A DNA stretch of 64,000 nt, taken from positions 1 to 64,000 of the forward strand of contig JASCPF010000003.1 in NCBI GenBank assembly GCA_029959325.1, in the 5' to 3' direction. This DNA comes from Microbacteriaceae bacterium PS02068 (lineage in GTDB: Bacteria; Actinomycetota; Actinomycetes; Actinomycetales; Microbacteriaceae). The first letter of the stretch is position 1. Every line of letters starts with the position of its first letter. Position numbers and translations under genes: made by a program. Positions 11,367-19,753 of this stretch are shown here, piece by piece. The notes beneath the pieces are model-generated. The model saw only the letters and a program-made list of their open reading frames with translations. It had not been told where the DNA came from and did not search any database.

Positions 11367-11885
11367 GTGCCGCACCCCACGCTGAGTCCCGCGACCGACG
11401 CCGACCTCGAGGCGATGCACGAGCAGCTCGGCCGCCCGATGCGCGGCGTCGTGGGCATCGCGGCGCGGTGCGTCTGCGGCAACCCGACGGTCGTCGCAAC
11501 CGAGCCGCGGCTTCCCGACGGTACCCCGTTCCCGACCTTCTACTACCTGACGCACCCGGGCGCGACGGCCGCCATGTCGGCGCTCGAGGCCACGCAGGTC
11601 ATGCCCGAGTTCGCGGCGCTGCTGGCGGACGATGCCGAGGTCGCCGCCGCCTACGCGAGCGCGCACGAGGCGTACCTGTCCGACCGGGCCGCCTTCGGCG
11701 AGGTCGCGGAGATCGACGGGATCTCGGCCGGCGGCATGCCGACGCGCGTCAAGTGCCTGCACGCGCTCGCGGGCCACGCCCTGGCGGCGGGGCCCGGCGT
11801 CAACCCGATCGGCGACCTCGCGCTCGCGCGCGGCGACTGGTCGCCCGCGGTCTGCACGTGCGCGCACCCGCGAGACGCCGGATGA
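11367..11885 (+). CDS. DUF501 domain-containing protein
   Basis: A 172-residue protein of the actinobacterial DUF501 family. Diagnostic stretches are QLGRPMRGVVGIAARCVCGN, PFPTFYYLTHP and GMPTRVKCLHALAGHALAAG, with Pro-Ile/Gly before the end. The Cys and His content (RCVCGN, KCLHALAGH, CTCAH) suggests metal or nucleotide binding, but the function is unknown. The GTG start at 11367 fits the family start. It lies behind the septum gene as Rv1025 does in M. tuberculosis. There the next gene encodes exopolyphosphatase, while here it is a subtilase overlapping by 4 bases (ATGA). Confidence 0.88.
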   Translation: MPHPTLSPATDADLEAMHEQLGRPMRGVVGIAARCVCGNPTVVATEPRLPDGTPFPTFYYLTHPGATAAMSALEATQVMPEFAALLADDAEVAAAYASAHEAYLSDRAAFGEVAEIDGISAGGMPTRVKCLHALAGHALAAGPGVNPIGDLALARGDWSPAVCTCAHPRDAG

Positions 11886-13249
11886 GCGCGCGGCGCGGCG
11901 GAGTCGTGGCGCGCATCGCGGCCGTCGTCGCCCTCAGCGCATGCCTCATCGGCGGCGCGCTGCCCGCGACGGCGGCACCCGTGGCCACGCCGCGCGTCCC
12001 TGCGGCGATCGCCCCCGGCGTCGACCCGACCCTGCCCCCGTCACCGACAGTCCCCGCGAACACCGATCCTGCCCGTGCCGCCGAGTACTGGCTCGACGAG
12101 TACGGCATCCGCGATGCGTGGACGACGACGAAGGGCAAGGGCGCCACGATCGCGATCATCGACACCGGCATCGGACGTTCGCCCGTCGAGTTCGCCGGGG
12201 CGGTGAGCGGCGGCGCCGACTTCTCGGGCGTCGGGGCGTCCGACGGACGCAAGGCCGTGGGCGCCGTCGACGCGAACCACGGCAGCTGGGTCGCGTCGCT
12301 CGCGGCCGCGCGCGGCACCGGCCCCGAGACCGGCATGATCGGCGTCGCTCCCGAAGCTCAGCTGCTGTCGATCTCGATCGGTTTCGGCACGACGTCGTCG
12401 GTGCCGTTCGTCGATCAGGTCGCCGATGCGATGCGGTGGGCGGTCGATCACGGTGCCGACGTGATCAACCTGTCGTTCACGACGAACACGCTCGCCTGGG
12501 ACAAGACCTGGGACGACGCGTTCCAATACGCCTTCGACCACGATGTCGTCGTGATCGTCGCGGCGGGCAATAAGGGCAGCGGCACCGACGAGGTCGGTGC
12601 GCCGGCGACGATTCCCGGAGTGCTGACCGTCGGCGGCGTCGACCGTGCCGGGGTCGCGAGCAAAGAGGCATCCACACAGGGCATCACGATCGGCATCTCG
12701 GCGCCCAGCGAGCAGCTGCTCGGCGTGTCGGCAGACGGCCAGCTCGTGCAGTGGAACGGCACGAGCGGTGCTGCGCCGATCGTGGCGGGCATCGCGGCGC
12801 TCGTGATCTCGGCGCACCCCGACCTCGACGCGAACAACGTGATCAACCGCATCATCAAGACGGCGCGCCCGGCGGCCGGTGCGACCGCCGTGCCCGACAA
12901 GCTCTACGGATACGGCCTGGTGGATGCCTCGGCTGCGGTCACCGCGGACGTGCCGACCGTCAGTTCGTCGCCGCTCGGCCTCACGCTCGCCGAGTGGGTG
13001 CGGCTGTATCGGCGTGCCGATGTCGCGCCGTTGCCGCAGCCGACCGTGACGCCGGTCGACGTGCCTGAGCTCCCGGCCGCCGACACGGTCGCCGTGCGTT
13101 CGCCGCTGCTGCCGAGCGTCGACAGCCTCGTCTACGGGACGGTGCCGCTCGTGGGTGTCACGCTGGCGGCTATACTGGTCGCGCTCGGTGTCACTGCTGC
13201 TGCCCGGCGCATCAGATCGGAGCGCGCACCTCGTACTCCGAGCCGTTGA
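11882..13249 (+). CDS. Secreted S8 family serine protease with C-terminal membrane anchor
   Basis: The 455-residue product has an N-terminal signal peptide (basic MSARRGGVVARI, hydrophobic core to about 25, ATAA near the cleavage site). The subtilisin domain has catalytic Asp94 (AIIDTGIG), His133 (NHGSWVAS) and Ser295 (NGTSGAAPIVAG). A Pro-rich linker, a transmembrane helix (VPLVGVTLAAILVALGVTAA) and a short basic tail follow. The arrangement resembles mycosins of type VII secretion, but no ESX genes are nearby, so it may be a general surface protease. It overlaps the DUF501 gene by ATGA and precedes the NADH dehydrogenase by 19 bases. Confidence 0.9.
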   Translation: MSARRGGVVARIAAVVALSACLIGGALPATAAPVATPRVPAAIAPGVDPTLPPSPTVPANTDPARAAEYWLDEYGIRDAWTTTKGKGATIAIIDTGIGRSPVEFAGAVSGGADFSGVGASDGRKAVGAVDANHGSWVASLAAARGTGPETGMIGVAPEAQLLSISIGFGTTSSVPFVDQVADAMRWAVDHGADVINLSFTTNTLAWDKTWDDAFQYAFDHDVVVIVAAGNKGSGTDEVGAPATIPGVLTVGGVDRAGVASKEASTQGITIGISAPSEQLLGVSADGQLVQWNGTSGAAPIVAGIAALVISAHPDLDANNVINRIIKTARPAAGATAVPDKLYGYGLVDASAAVTADVPTVSSSPLGLTLAEWVRLYRRADVAPLPQPTVTPVDVPELPAADTVAVRSPLLPSVDSLVYGTVPLVGVTLAAILVALGVTAAARRIRSERAPRTPSR

Positions 13250-13268
13250 TTCAAGGAGTACCTCCCCT

Positions 13269-14762
13269 GTGACGCACACAGAGACCAGCACGCCTGCCGT
13301 ACCCAAGATCCTCGTCGTCGGCGGCGGCTACGCCGGCTTCTACACCGCGTGGAAGCTCGAGAAGCAGCTCCGCAAGGGCGAGGCGCAGGTCACGATCGTC
13401 GACCCGCTGCCGTACATGACCTATCAGCCGTTCCTGCCCGAGGTCGCCGCGGGCGAGATCGAGGCGCGCCACGTGATCGTGGGCCTGCGCCGACACCTCA
13501 AGAAGACGCGCGTCATCACCGCGAAGGTCACGGGCATCGACCACGCGAACAAGACCGCCACGATCACGCCCGAAGAGGGCGAGCCGTGGCAGGAGACCTA
13601 CGACCAGATCGTGGTGACCGCGGGCGCCGTCTCGCGCACGTTCCCGATCCCGGGCATCGCCGACAACGCCATCGGGCTGAAGACCATCGAAGAGGCCGTC
13701 GCGATCCGCGACCGCATCCTCACGAACTTCGACCGTGCGGCGAACCTGCCGGCCGGCCCCGAGCGCGACCGCCTACTGACGGTCGTCGTCGTGGGCGGTG
13801 GCTTCGCGGGCATCGAGGTGTTCGCCGAGATGCGCGCCCTGGCATCCTCGCTGCTGAAGGACTACCCGCAGCTGACCTTCGACGACACGCACTTCCACCT
13901 GATCGAGGCGATGAGCCGGATCATGCCCGAGGTGTCGCTGAAGACGAGCGAGTGGGTGCTGAAGGACCTCGCCAAGCGCGGCGCGAACGTGCACCTCGAC
14001 ACGCAGCTCACGAGCGCCGTCGACGGCAACGTCGAGCTCTCGACCGGCGAGACGATCCCGACCGACCTGATCGTCTGGACCGCCGGCGTCATGGCGAACC
14101 CGACCGTCGTGCGCGGCAGCGATCTGCCCATCGAAGAGCGCGGTCGCATCGCGACGCGCGCCGATCTGCGTGTCGGCTCGGCCGACGAGGTGGTCGAGGG
14201 CGCGTGGGCCGCCGGTGACGTGGCCGCCGTGCCCGACCTGACCGGCAAGGGTGTGGGCGGCTACTGCGTGCCGAACGCCCAGCACGCCGTGCGGCAGGCG
14301 AAGCTTCTCGCGAAGAACCTGGTGGGGGTGCTGCGCGGCGAGGTGCCTCGCGAGTACATCCACAAGAACCTGGGCGCCGTCGCGGGCCTCGGTCTCTACA
14401 ACGGCGTGTTCCAGTCGGGCAATATCGCGATCAAGGGCTTCATCGCCTGGTGCGCGCACCGTGGCTACCACGGGCTTGCGATGCCCTCGTGGGAGCGCAA
14501 GTGGCGCGTCATCGGCGACTGGTGGCACAACTTCTGGCTCACGCGCGACAACGTGTCGCTGCAGACCGTGCAGAACCCTCGCTACGTGTTCGAGGAGTAC
14601 GCCGCGCGTCCGCGCCCGGCGGCCCCCGTCGAGCCCGCCGCTGCACCTGCTGCGCCCGCCATCGACCCGAAGTCGGTCGCCGCCGAGAAGGCCGGCAAGA
14701 CGCCCGCCAAGAAGTCACCGGCCAAGAAGCCGGCCGCTGAGAAGGCGGATGCCTCGGCCTGA
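13269..14762 (+). CDS. ndh: Type II NADH:quinone dehydrogenase
   Basis: This single-subunit, non-proton-pumping flavoenzyme passes electrons from NADH to membrane quinone. GTG 13269 follows AAGGAG at 13253-13258. The FAD Rossmann motif ILVVGGGYAGF is at about 14-24, the NADH-binding VVVVGGGFAGIEVF near 175, and the second FAD segment is GAWAAGDVAAVP. The NDH-2 features YQPFLPEVAAGEIEARH and GVGGYCVPNAQHAVRQ are present. The 497 residues include a C-terminal Ala/Lys/Pro-rich tail of about 45 residues (KAGKTPAKKSPAKKPAAEK), not part of the enzyme core. A strong hairpin terminator follows. Confidence 0.95.
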   Translation: MTHTETSTPAVPKILVVGGGYAGFYTAWKLEKQLRKGEAQVTIVDPLPYMTYQPFLPEVAAGEIEARHVIVGLRRHLKKTRVITAKVTGIDHANKTATITPEEGEPWQETYDQIVVTAGAVSRTFPIPGIADNAIGLKTIEEAVAIRDRILTNFDRAANLPAGPERDRLLTVVVVGGGFAGIEVFAEMRALASSLLKDYPQLTFDDTHFHLIEAMSRIMPEVSLKTSEWVLKDLAKRGANVHLDTQLTSAVDGNVELSTGETIPTDLIVWTAGVMANPTVVRGSDLPIEERGRIATRADLRVGSADEVVEGAWAAGDVAAVPDLTGKGVGGYCVPNAQHAVRQAKLLAKNLVGVLRGEVPREYIHKNLGAVAGLGLYNGVFQSGNIAIKGFIAWCAHRGYHGLAMPSWERKWRVIGDWWHNFWLTRDNVSLQTVQNPRYVFEEYAARPRPAAPVEPAAAPAAPAIDPKSVAAEKAGKTPAKKSPAKKPAAEKADASA

Positions 14763-14778
14763 GGCCGCATCATCGCAG

Positions 14779-14812
14779 AACCCCCGCGTGGCACGCCGCC
14801 GCGCGGGGGTTC
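14779..14812 (+). terminator. Terminator after ndh
   Basis: The inverted arms AACCCCCGCG and CGCGGGGGTT, with a loop of about 13 bases, lie 17 bases after the ndh stop and end in TTCGCCCTTTC. They separate ndh from the tRNA gene. Confidence 0.75.
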
Positions 14813-14840
14813 GCCCTTTCGCGGGCTAGCCTGGTCGCGG

Positions 14841-14913
14841 GCCCCCGTAGCCCAATGGCAGAGGCAGGCGACTTAAAATCGCCCGAGTGTGGGTTCGAGT
14901 CCCACCGGGGGTA
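14841..14913 (+). tRNA. tRNA with UAA anticodon, read as Leu, short variable loop
   Basis: The 73 bases fold as a complete cloverleaf. The acceptor stem is GCCCCCG/CGGGGGT with a G-U first pair, the D arm GCC...GGC encloses the GG pair, and the anticodon stem GGCGA/TCGCC closes loop CTTAAAA with anticodon UAA. The T arm is GTGGG-TTCGAGT-CCCAC. A73 is the discriminator and CCA is not encoded. The anticodon reads the rare UUA leucine codon. The variable loop is only 5 bases, although bacterial leucine tRNAs are class II with a long arm, so isotype assignment from the anticodon alone is uncertain. Confidence 0.85.
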
Positions 14914-14964
14914 CATCTCGTGCTGACCCGCCCTCCGCCCTGTGTTCCGGGCGAAGATGGGGGA

Positions 14965-15879
14965 GTGAGCGCGCGACGAGATCCCCGGACACTGCGCGCC
15001 CGGCTGCTCGTGCCGCTGTCGGGCGACCCCGACGGCACGCCGCCGTGGGTGCTGCGCCTCGCGCAGGGTGACGATCGCGGGCTCTTCGCCGAAGACGGCG
15101 CCGCCTGGACGGTGCACGCCGGCATCCCGACCCTCGTCGCGGGCATCCGTGCCTTGCTGCTGCAGGCGCTGCACCCCGGGGCGATGGCGGGGGTGCACGA
15201 CTGGTCGCGCTACCGCGAAGACCCGCTTGGTCGGCTGTCGGGCACGGTGCGCTGGGTCATCTCGCTGACCTTCGGGTCGACCGAGCAGGTGCAGGCCGAA
15301 CTCGGGCGCGTGGGTCGCTTCCACGCGTCGGTGCGCGGCGAGTACGCGGATGCCACGGGCAGCACCCGCGCCTACAGCGCGGAGGATGCCGAGCTGGTGG
15401 ATTGGGTGCACCTGGCGTTCACCGACGCCTTCCTCACGGCGCACGAGGTCTGGGGCGGGCCGGTGCCGGGTGGCCTCGACGCCTACGTCGACGAGTGGGC
15501 CACGGCGGGTCGTCTGATGGGCGTCGCCGAGCCGCCGACGAGTGTCGCCGATGTCCACGAACGCATGGATCTGCTGCTGACGAACGACACGCTGCGCGGC
15601 GGCGAGCAGGTCGACGATGTCGTGCGGTTCTTGCGCAGGGTCCCGGTCGAGGGCCCGCTGCGGCTGGGCTACCGCATTCTGTTCGAGGCGGCGGTCGCCA
15701 CGATTCCCCGTCGGTATCGGCGGCTGCTCGGCGTTCGCCGGTCGTGGCTGCCCGTCGTCACCGCCGCCCGCATCGTGCTGCGTGTCGCACAGCGCGGGCT
15801 CGGCGCGGGCCCCCGCGCGCACGACATGGCGCGGCAGCGCCTGCGACGGCTGGATGCCGAGGACTCACCACCCGAGTGA
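14965..15879 (+). CDS. MpaB-like (DUF2236) oxygenase family protein
   Basis: A 304-residue protein of the DUF2236 family, whose characterised members include latex-clearing protein and fungal MpaB, haem-type oxygenases. Supporting segments are LLLQALHPGAMAGVHDWSRY and EDPLGRLSGTVRWVISLTFG near the N-terminus. LVDWVHLAFTDAFLTAHEVW in the middle carries further His residues. The substrate is unknown. The start GTG at 14965 has ATGGGGGA ahead of it. The open frame from 14887 would run through the tRNA gene and is rejected. The gene is probably transcribed independently of the tRNA. Confidence 0.8.
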   Translation: MSARRDPRTLRARLLVPLSGDPDGTPPWVLRLAQGDDRGLFAEDGAAWTVHAGIPTLVAGIRALLLQALHPGAMAGVHDWSRYREDPLGRLSGTVRWVISLTFGSTEQVQAELGRVGRFHASVRGEYADATGSTRAYSAEDAELVDWVHLAFTDAFLTAHEVWGGPVPGGLDAYVDEWATAGRLMGVAEPPTSVADVHERMDLLLTNDTLRGGEQVDDVVRFLRRVPVEGPLRLGYRILFEAAVATIPRRYRRLLGVRRSWLPVVTAARIVLRVAQRGLGAGPRAHDMARQRLRRLDAEDSPPE

Positions 15880-15898
15880 CGCCCACGTCGTCTCGCGG

Positions 15899-16360
15899 TC
15901 AGGCGAGCCACCGTGCCTCGTTCGGTCGGCGCGGCCGCACCGAGCCGGCGTGGATGGGGGCGGTCTCGTGCCGAGCGAGTTGGTGGACCCACAGCGGCTG
16001 CTGATCAATCGACACCGAGCCCACACCCGTCGTGAAGTAGGTGACGACCGGCGGAGATGTCACGAATGCGGCAGCGAGCTCCGCCGCCCCGCGCAGGCGC
16101 ACCAGCTCGGCGCGCGCGTACAGCGAGCGCATCATCCGAGCGAAGTCCTCCGGCGCGTCAGAGCGCACCTCGTCGGTCAGCGTCGGCAGCTGTGCGCACA
16201 GCTGATCGAGGATGTCCCGGCGCTGCTCGGGGGACAGACGAGCGAACGCCGCGGCGAACGCCCGATCGGCGACGCTGGCCGGGATGTAGCCGAGCGCATA
16301 GGCGTATCGCGCGATCATCTCCTCGTCGTCGATCGCCGAACGCCCGCGCTTTCTGATCAT
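15899..16360 (-). CDS. Hypothetical protein, 153 residues
   Basis: I do not recognise this protein. The ATG at 16358-16360 has GAGGAGGG immediately upstream, a strong ribosome binding site. The product starts with basic MIRKRGR, then an alpha-helical region (EEMIARYAYALGYIPASVADRAFAAAFARLSPEQRRDILDQL) and further helices ending in a basic tail RPRRPNEARWLA. There is no signal or membrane segment. The longer frame reaching 17053 overlaps the next gene and is not used. It is convergent with the MpaB-like gene and divergent from the PLP enzyme gene at 16511. Confidence 0.6.
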   Translation of the reverse strand: MIRKRGRSAIDDEEMIARYAYALGYIPASVADRAFAAAFARLSPEQRRDILDQLCAQLPTLTDEVRSDAPEDFARMMRSLYARAELVRLRGAAELAAAFVTSPPVVTYFTTGVGSVSIDQQPLWVHQLARHETAPIHAGSVRPRRPNEARWLA

Positions 16361-16510
16361 GGCCCTCCTCGATGAAGGGCAGATTACCCTCGTCGCCGGG
16401 TTCCGTCGATGGGCTGGACGCACGGCTCCTGATCGGAGCGTGATATCGGCACTCGGCGCCGCCCTAGGCTTGACCCATCCGCTGGCGAACCCGCGCGAAG
16501 GAGCCCGTTC

Positions 16511-17746
16511 ATGACCCTCGACCTGCTCGCGACTCCGTCGCTTCCGACGGCCGAGCCGCGGCGCGACCCCGCCGCCTACTGGCGCGCGCGCACGGCAGCG
16601 GTCGCGGGTATCTCGGGGCCGGTCGCATCGATCGACGTCGATGCCCTGCGGCACAACGCGCTCGACCTCGTCGTGCGCTCGAGCGGCGTGCCGATCCGCG
16701 TCGCGAGCAAGTCGATCCGGGTGCGCGAGGTGCTGGATGCCACGCTGAAACTCCCCGGCTACCGGGGCATCCTCGCGTTCACGCTGCCCGAGGCGCTGTG
16801 GCTCGCCGAAGAGCACGACGACATCGTGCTCGGCTACCCGAGCGTCGATCGGGCGGCCCTCGCAGCCCTCGCCGCCGACGAGGTCAAGGCCGCGCGCATC
16901 ACCCTGATGGTCGACGACCTCGCACAGCTCGACCTGATCGACGCGGTCGCCGCCCCCGGATCGCGCGCCGAACTGCGCGTCGCGATCGACGCGGATGCCT
17001 CGTGGCGGGCGCCCGTGCTCGGCCACATCGGGGTGCGGCGCTCGCCGGTGCACGACGCGAGCGAGGTCGCCCGCCTCGCGCGCGGCATCGCCTCGCGCCC
17101 AGGCTTCCGGCTGGTCGGCCTCATGATGTACGAGGCGCAGATCGCCGGCCAGCCCGACGACACGGGCTCGGGCGATGCCGTCATCCGCTGGATGCAGCGC
17201 CGATCCGGGCAGGAACTGCTCGATCGCCGCGGCGCGATCGTCGCGGCGCTCCGCGAGATCACGCAGCTCGAGTTCGTGAACGGGGGAGGCACGGGGTCAC
17301 TCGAATCCACGGCATCCGACCTCGCCGTCACCGAGACGACGGCCGGCAGCGGCCTGCTCGCGGGCCACCTCTTCGACCTCTACCGGGCGTTCTCGCTCGC
17401 GCCGGGCGCCGCCTTCGCCCTCGAGGTCGTGCGCCGCCCGACCGACGACATCGCGACCGTGCTCGGCGGTGGGTGGATCGCCTCGGGTCCGCCCGTGGCG
17501 TCGCGCCAGCCGCTGCCGGTCTGGCCCGCGGGGCTGCGCACGCTCGGCCGCGAAGGTGCCGGCGAAGTGCAGACGCCTCTGCAGGGCCGCGCGGCCCGGC
17601 GACTGGAGATCGGTGATCGCGTGTGGTTCCGGCATGCGAAGAGCGGAGAGCTCGCCGAGCGCGTCGACCGCTACCTGCTGACCTCGGGCGCTGCGCTGGT
17701 CGGCGAGGCCGCGACGTACCGTGGCGAGCGAAGGAGCTTCCTCTGA
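16511..17746 (+). CDS. PLP-dependent amino acid deaminase/aldolase (alanine racemase N-terminal fold)
   Basis: The 411-residue product has a fold type III PLP barrel. PVASIDVDALRHNALDLV precedes the Lys-bearing strand IRVASKSIRV, with Lys67 as the likely PLP lysine. VNGGGTGS is the phosphate-binding loop and a C-terminal beta domain follows. It is of the type annotated as amino acid deaminase/aldolase, related to D-threonine aldolase and D-serine dehydratase, but the substrate cannot be read here. It shares one base with the following lactone oxidase gene (TGATG), so the two proteins are translationally coupled and probably act together. Confidence 0.82.
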   Translation: MTLDLLATPSLPTAEPRRDPAAYWRARTAAVAGISGPVASIDVDALRHNALDLVVRSSGVPIRVASKSIRVREVLDATLKLPGYRGILAFTLPEALWLAEEHDDIVLGYPSVDRAALAALAADEVKAARITLMVDDLAQLDLIDAVAAPGSRAELRVAIDADASWRAPVLGHIGVRRSPVHDASEVARLARGIASRPGFRLVGLMMYEAQIAGQPDDTGSGDAVIRWMQRRSGQELLDRRGAIVAALREITQLEFVNGGGTGSLESTASDLAVTETTAGSGLLAGHLFDLYRAFSLAPGAAFALEVVRRPTDDIATVLGGGWIASGPPVASRQPLPVWPAGLRTLGREGAGEVQTPLQGRAARRLEIGDRVWFRHAKSGELAERVDRYLLTSGAALVGEAATYRGERRSFL

Positions 17747-19062
17747 TGACGACGCGACCCGGCGGCACGTGGCAGAACTGGGGACGCACCGAGCGCGTCC
17801 GTCCGCAGTACGTGGAGTATCCGTCGACGATCGAGGCCGTGCGGCGCGCGGTGCGTGCGGCCGCCGCGCGCGGCCTGCCCATCAAGGCGGTCGGCGCGGG
17901 GCACAGCTTCACCGGCATCGCGGTGGCGCCGGGCACCTTGCTCGAACTGACCGAGCTCTCGGGGCTCGTCTCGGTCGACCGCGAACGCGGCCGCGCGCGC
18001 CTGCTCGCCGGCACGCGGCTGCACCGCATCCCGGCGCTGCTCGCGCCGTACGGCCTCGCGATGACGAACCTCGGCGACATCGACCGGCAGTCGATCTCGG
18101 GCGCCATCTCCACCGGCACCCACGGCACCGGGGCCCGCTTCGGCGGCATCGCGACGCAGGTCGTGGCGGCCACCCTCGTGACGGCCGACGGCGAGCTGCT
18201 GACGATCGACGACGACCACGAACCCGAGCTGCTGCCGGCGGTGGCGCTGGGGCTCGGCGCACTCGGCATCCTGGTCGACGTCACGATCCAGTGCGTTCCC
18301 GCGTTCGTGCTGCAGGCGGTCGAGCGGCCTGAGCCGCTGGATGCCGTGGTCGACGACCTGCTCGCACGTGCGGATGCCGCAGACCACTTCGAGTTCTACT
18401 GGTTCCCGCACACCGACGTCGCGCTGACGAAGACCAACACCCGGCAGTCGGCTGATGCCGAGACGCACCCGCTCAGCGCCGCGTCGAAGGTCGTCGACGA
18501 CGTGATCGTCGGCAACGGCGTGCACCAGGCGGTGTGCAGCATCGGGCGCGCCGCACCTGCACTCGTGCCCGGCATCAATCGCCTCTCGGCGAAGGTGTGG
18601 GGCGATCGCACCTTCTCGGATGCCTCGCACCGCGTCTTCGCCACGAGTCGCGGCGTGCGTTTCCGCGAGATGGAGTACGCCGTGCCCGTGGAGAACCTGG
18701 CCGCGGCGTTCCGCGACGTGCAGCGCGTCATCGGCGAGAACGGCTGGCGCATCGAGTTCCCCGTCGAGGTGCGGGTCGCGGCCGCCGACGATCTCTGGCT
18801 CTCGACCGCGTCGGGTCGTGCGAGCGGCTACATCGCGGTGCACCGCTACTGGCGCGCCGACCCGACCGCGTACTTCGCCGCCGTCGAAGAGGTCATGCTC
18901 GCGCACGGCGGCAGGCCGCACTGGGGCAAGATGCACACGCTGGATGCCTCGGCGCTGCGCCGGCGCTATCCGCGTTTCGACGAGTTCACGGCGCTGCGCG
19001 ATCGCCTCGATCCGAACCGGCTGTTCCGCAACCCCTACCTGCAGCGCGTGCTGGGTGAGTAA
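17746..19062 (+). CDS. D-arabinono-1,4-lactone oxidase family FAD enzyme
   Basis: This 438-residue flavoprotein belongs to the sugar-1,4-lactone oxidase group of the vanillyl-alcohol oxidase family. Its N-terminal FAD domain contains AVGAGHSFTGIAV with His53 at the usual covalent-FAD position. ISGAISTGTHGTGARFGGIA is the second FAD segment. The C-terminal ALO domain ends with HWGKMHTLDA and LDPNRLFRNPYLQRVLG, conserved near the active site. Enzymes of this group oxidise aldonolactones or alditols with oxygen. The start ATG shares its A with the upstream TGA; the frame open from 17623 is a shadow. Confidence 0.9.
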   Translation: MTTRPGGTWQNWGRTERVRPQYVEYPSTIEAVRRAVRAAAARGLPIKAVGAGHSFTGIAVAPGTLLELTELSGLVSVDRERGRARLLAGTRLHRIPALLAPYGLAMTNLGDIDRQSISGAISTGTHGTGARFGGIATQVVAATLVTADGELLTIDDDHEPELLPAVALGLGALGILVDVTIQCVPAFVLQAVERPEPLDAVVDDLLARADAADHFEFYWFPHTDVALTKTNTRQSADAETHPLSAASKVVDDVIVGNGVHQAVCSIGRAAPALVPGINRLSAKVWGDRTFSDASHRVFATSRGVRFREMEYAVPVENLAAAFRDVQRVIGENGWRIEFPVEVRVAAADDLWLSTASGRASGYIAVHRYWRADPTAYFAAVEEVMLAHGGRPHWGKMHTLDASALRRRYPRFDEFTALRDRLDPNRLFRNPYLQRVLGE

Positions 19063-19140
19063 CGGCTGGGAAGAGTGCGGGCTCCGTGCGAGGCGCCGTG
19101 CGCGCGCGGATAGGATAAGCACAGAATCGAGGGGAGTCGT

Positions 19141-19713
19141 ATGGACCTGGCGTGGCTGATCCCCGTCGCAATCGTCGTCGTTCTGGTGGTGGTCGCCGGC
19201 GTCTACCTCTGGTCGACCTACAACTCCCTGGTCGCGCTGAACGTGCGCGTCGACGAGGCGTGGAGCGACATCACCGTGCAGCTGAAGCGCCGCGCCGACC
19301 TGTTGCCGAACCTCATCGAGACCGTCAAGGGCTACGCGGCGCATGAGAAGGCCGTCTTCGAGAACGTCACCCGCGCGCGCGCCGAGACCATCAGCGCGAC
19401 ATCGCCCGCCGATGCGGGCGTGGCCGAGGGACATATGCAGCAGGCCCTGAAGTCGCTGTTCGCCGTCGCCGAGGCGTACCCGCAGCTGCAGGCGAGCCAG
19501 AACTTCCTGCAGCTGCAGCAGTCGATCGTCGACACGGAAGACAAGATCCAGGCATCCCGCCGCTTCTACAACGGCGGCGTGCGCGAGCTGAACACGAAGA
19601 TCAAGGTCTTCCCGAACAACATGTTCGCTCGGGGCCTCGGCTTCACCGAGCGCGAGTTCTTCGAGGTCACCGGGGGAGCGGCGATCGCCGAACCTCCCCG
19701 CATCCAGTTCTAG
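19141..19713 (+). CDS. LemA family protein
   Basis: The 190-residue product has one N-terminal transmembrane helix (AWLIPVAIVVVLVVVAGVYLW). The LemA helical core follows: YNSLVALNVRVDEAWSDITVQLKRRADLLPNL, TVKGYAAHEKAVFENVTRARA and YPQLQASQNFLQLQQSI. The family ends in NNMFARGLGFTEREFFEV, as seen. Topology puts a short N-terminus outside and the helical bundle in the cytoplasm; function is not established. The ATG has GAGGGGAG just ahead. It stands alone between the lactone oxidase and the AI-2E-type gene. Confidence 0.93.
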   Translation: MDLAWLIPVAIVVVLVVVAGVYLWSTYNSLVALNVRVDEAWSDITVQLKRRADLLPNLIETVKGYAAHEKAVFENVTRARAETISATSPADAGVAEGHMQQALKSLFAVAEAYPQLQASQNFLQLQQSIVDTEDKIQASRRFYNGGVRELNTKIKVFPNNMFARGLGFTEREFFEVTGGAAIAEPPRIQF

Positions 19714-19753
19714 CGCGACCGGAACGGCATACAGCGCGTTCTAGACTGACGGG

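Noticed and set aside
14887..14964. Extended start of the MpaB-like gene
   Set aside because: It would overlap the tRNA gene; the GTG at 14965 has a better site and matches where family similarity begins.
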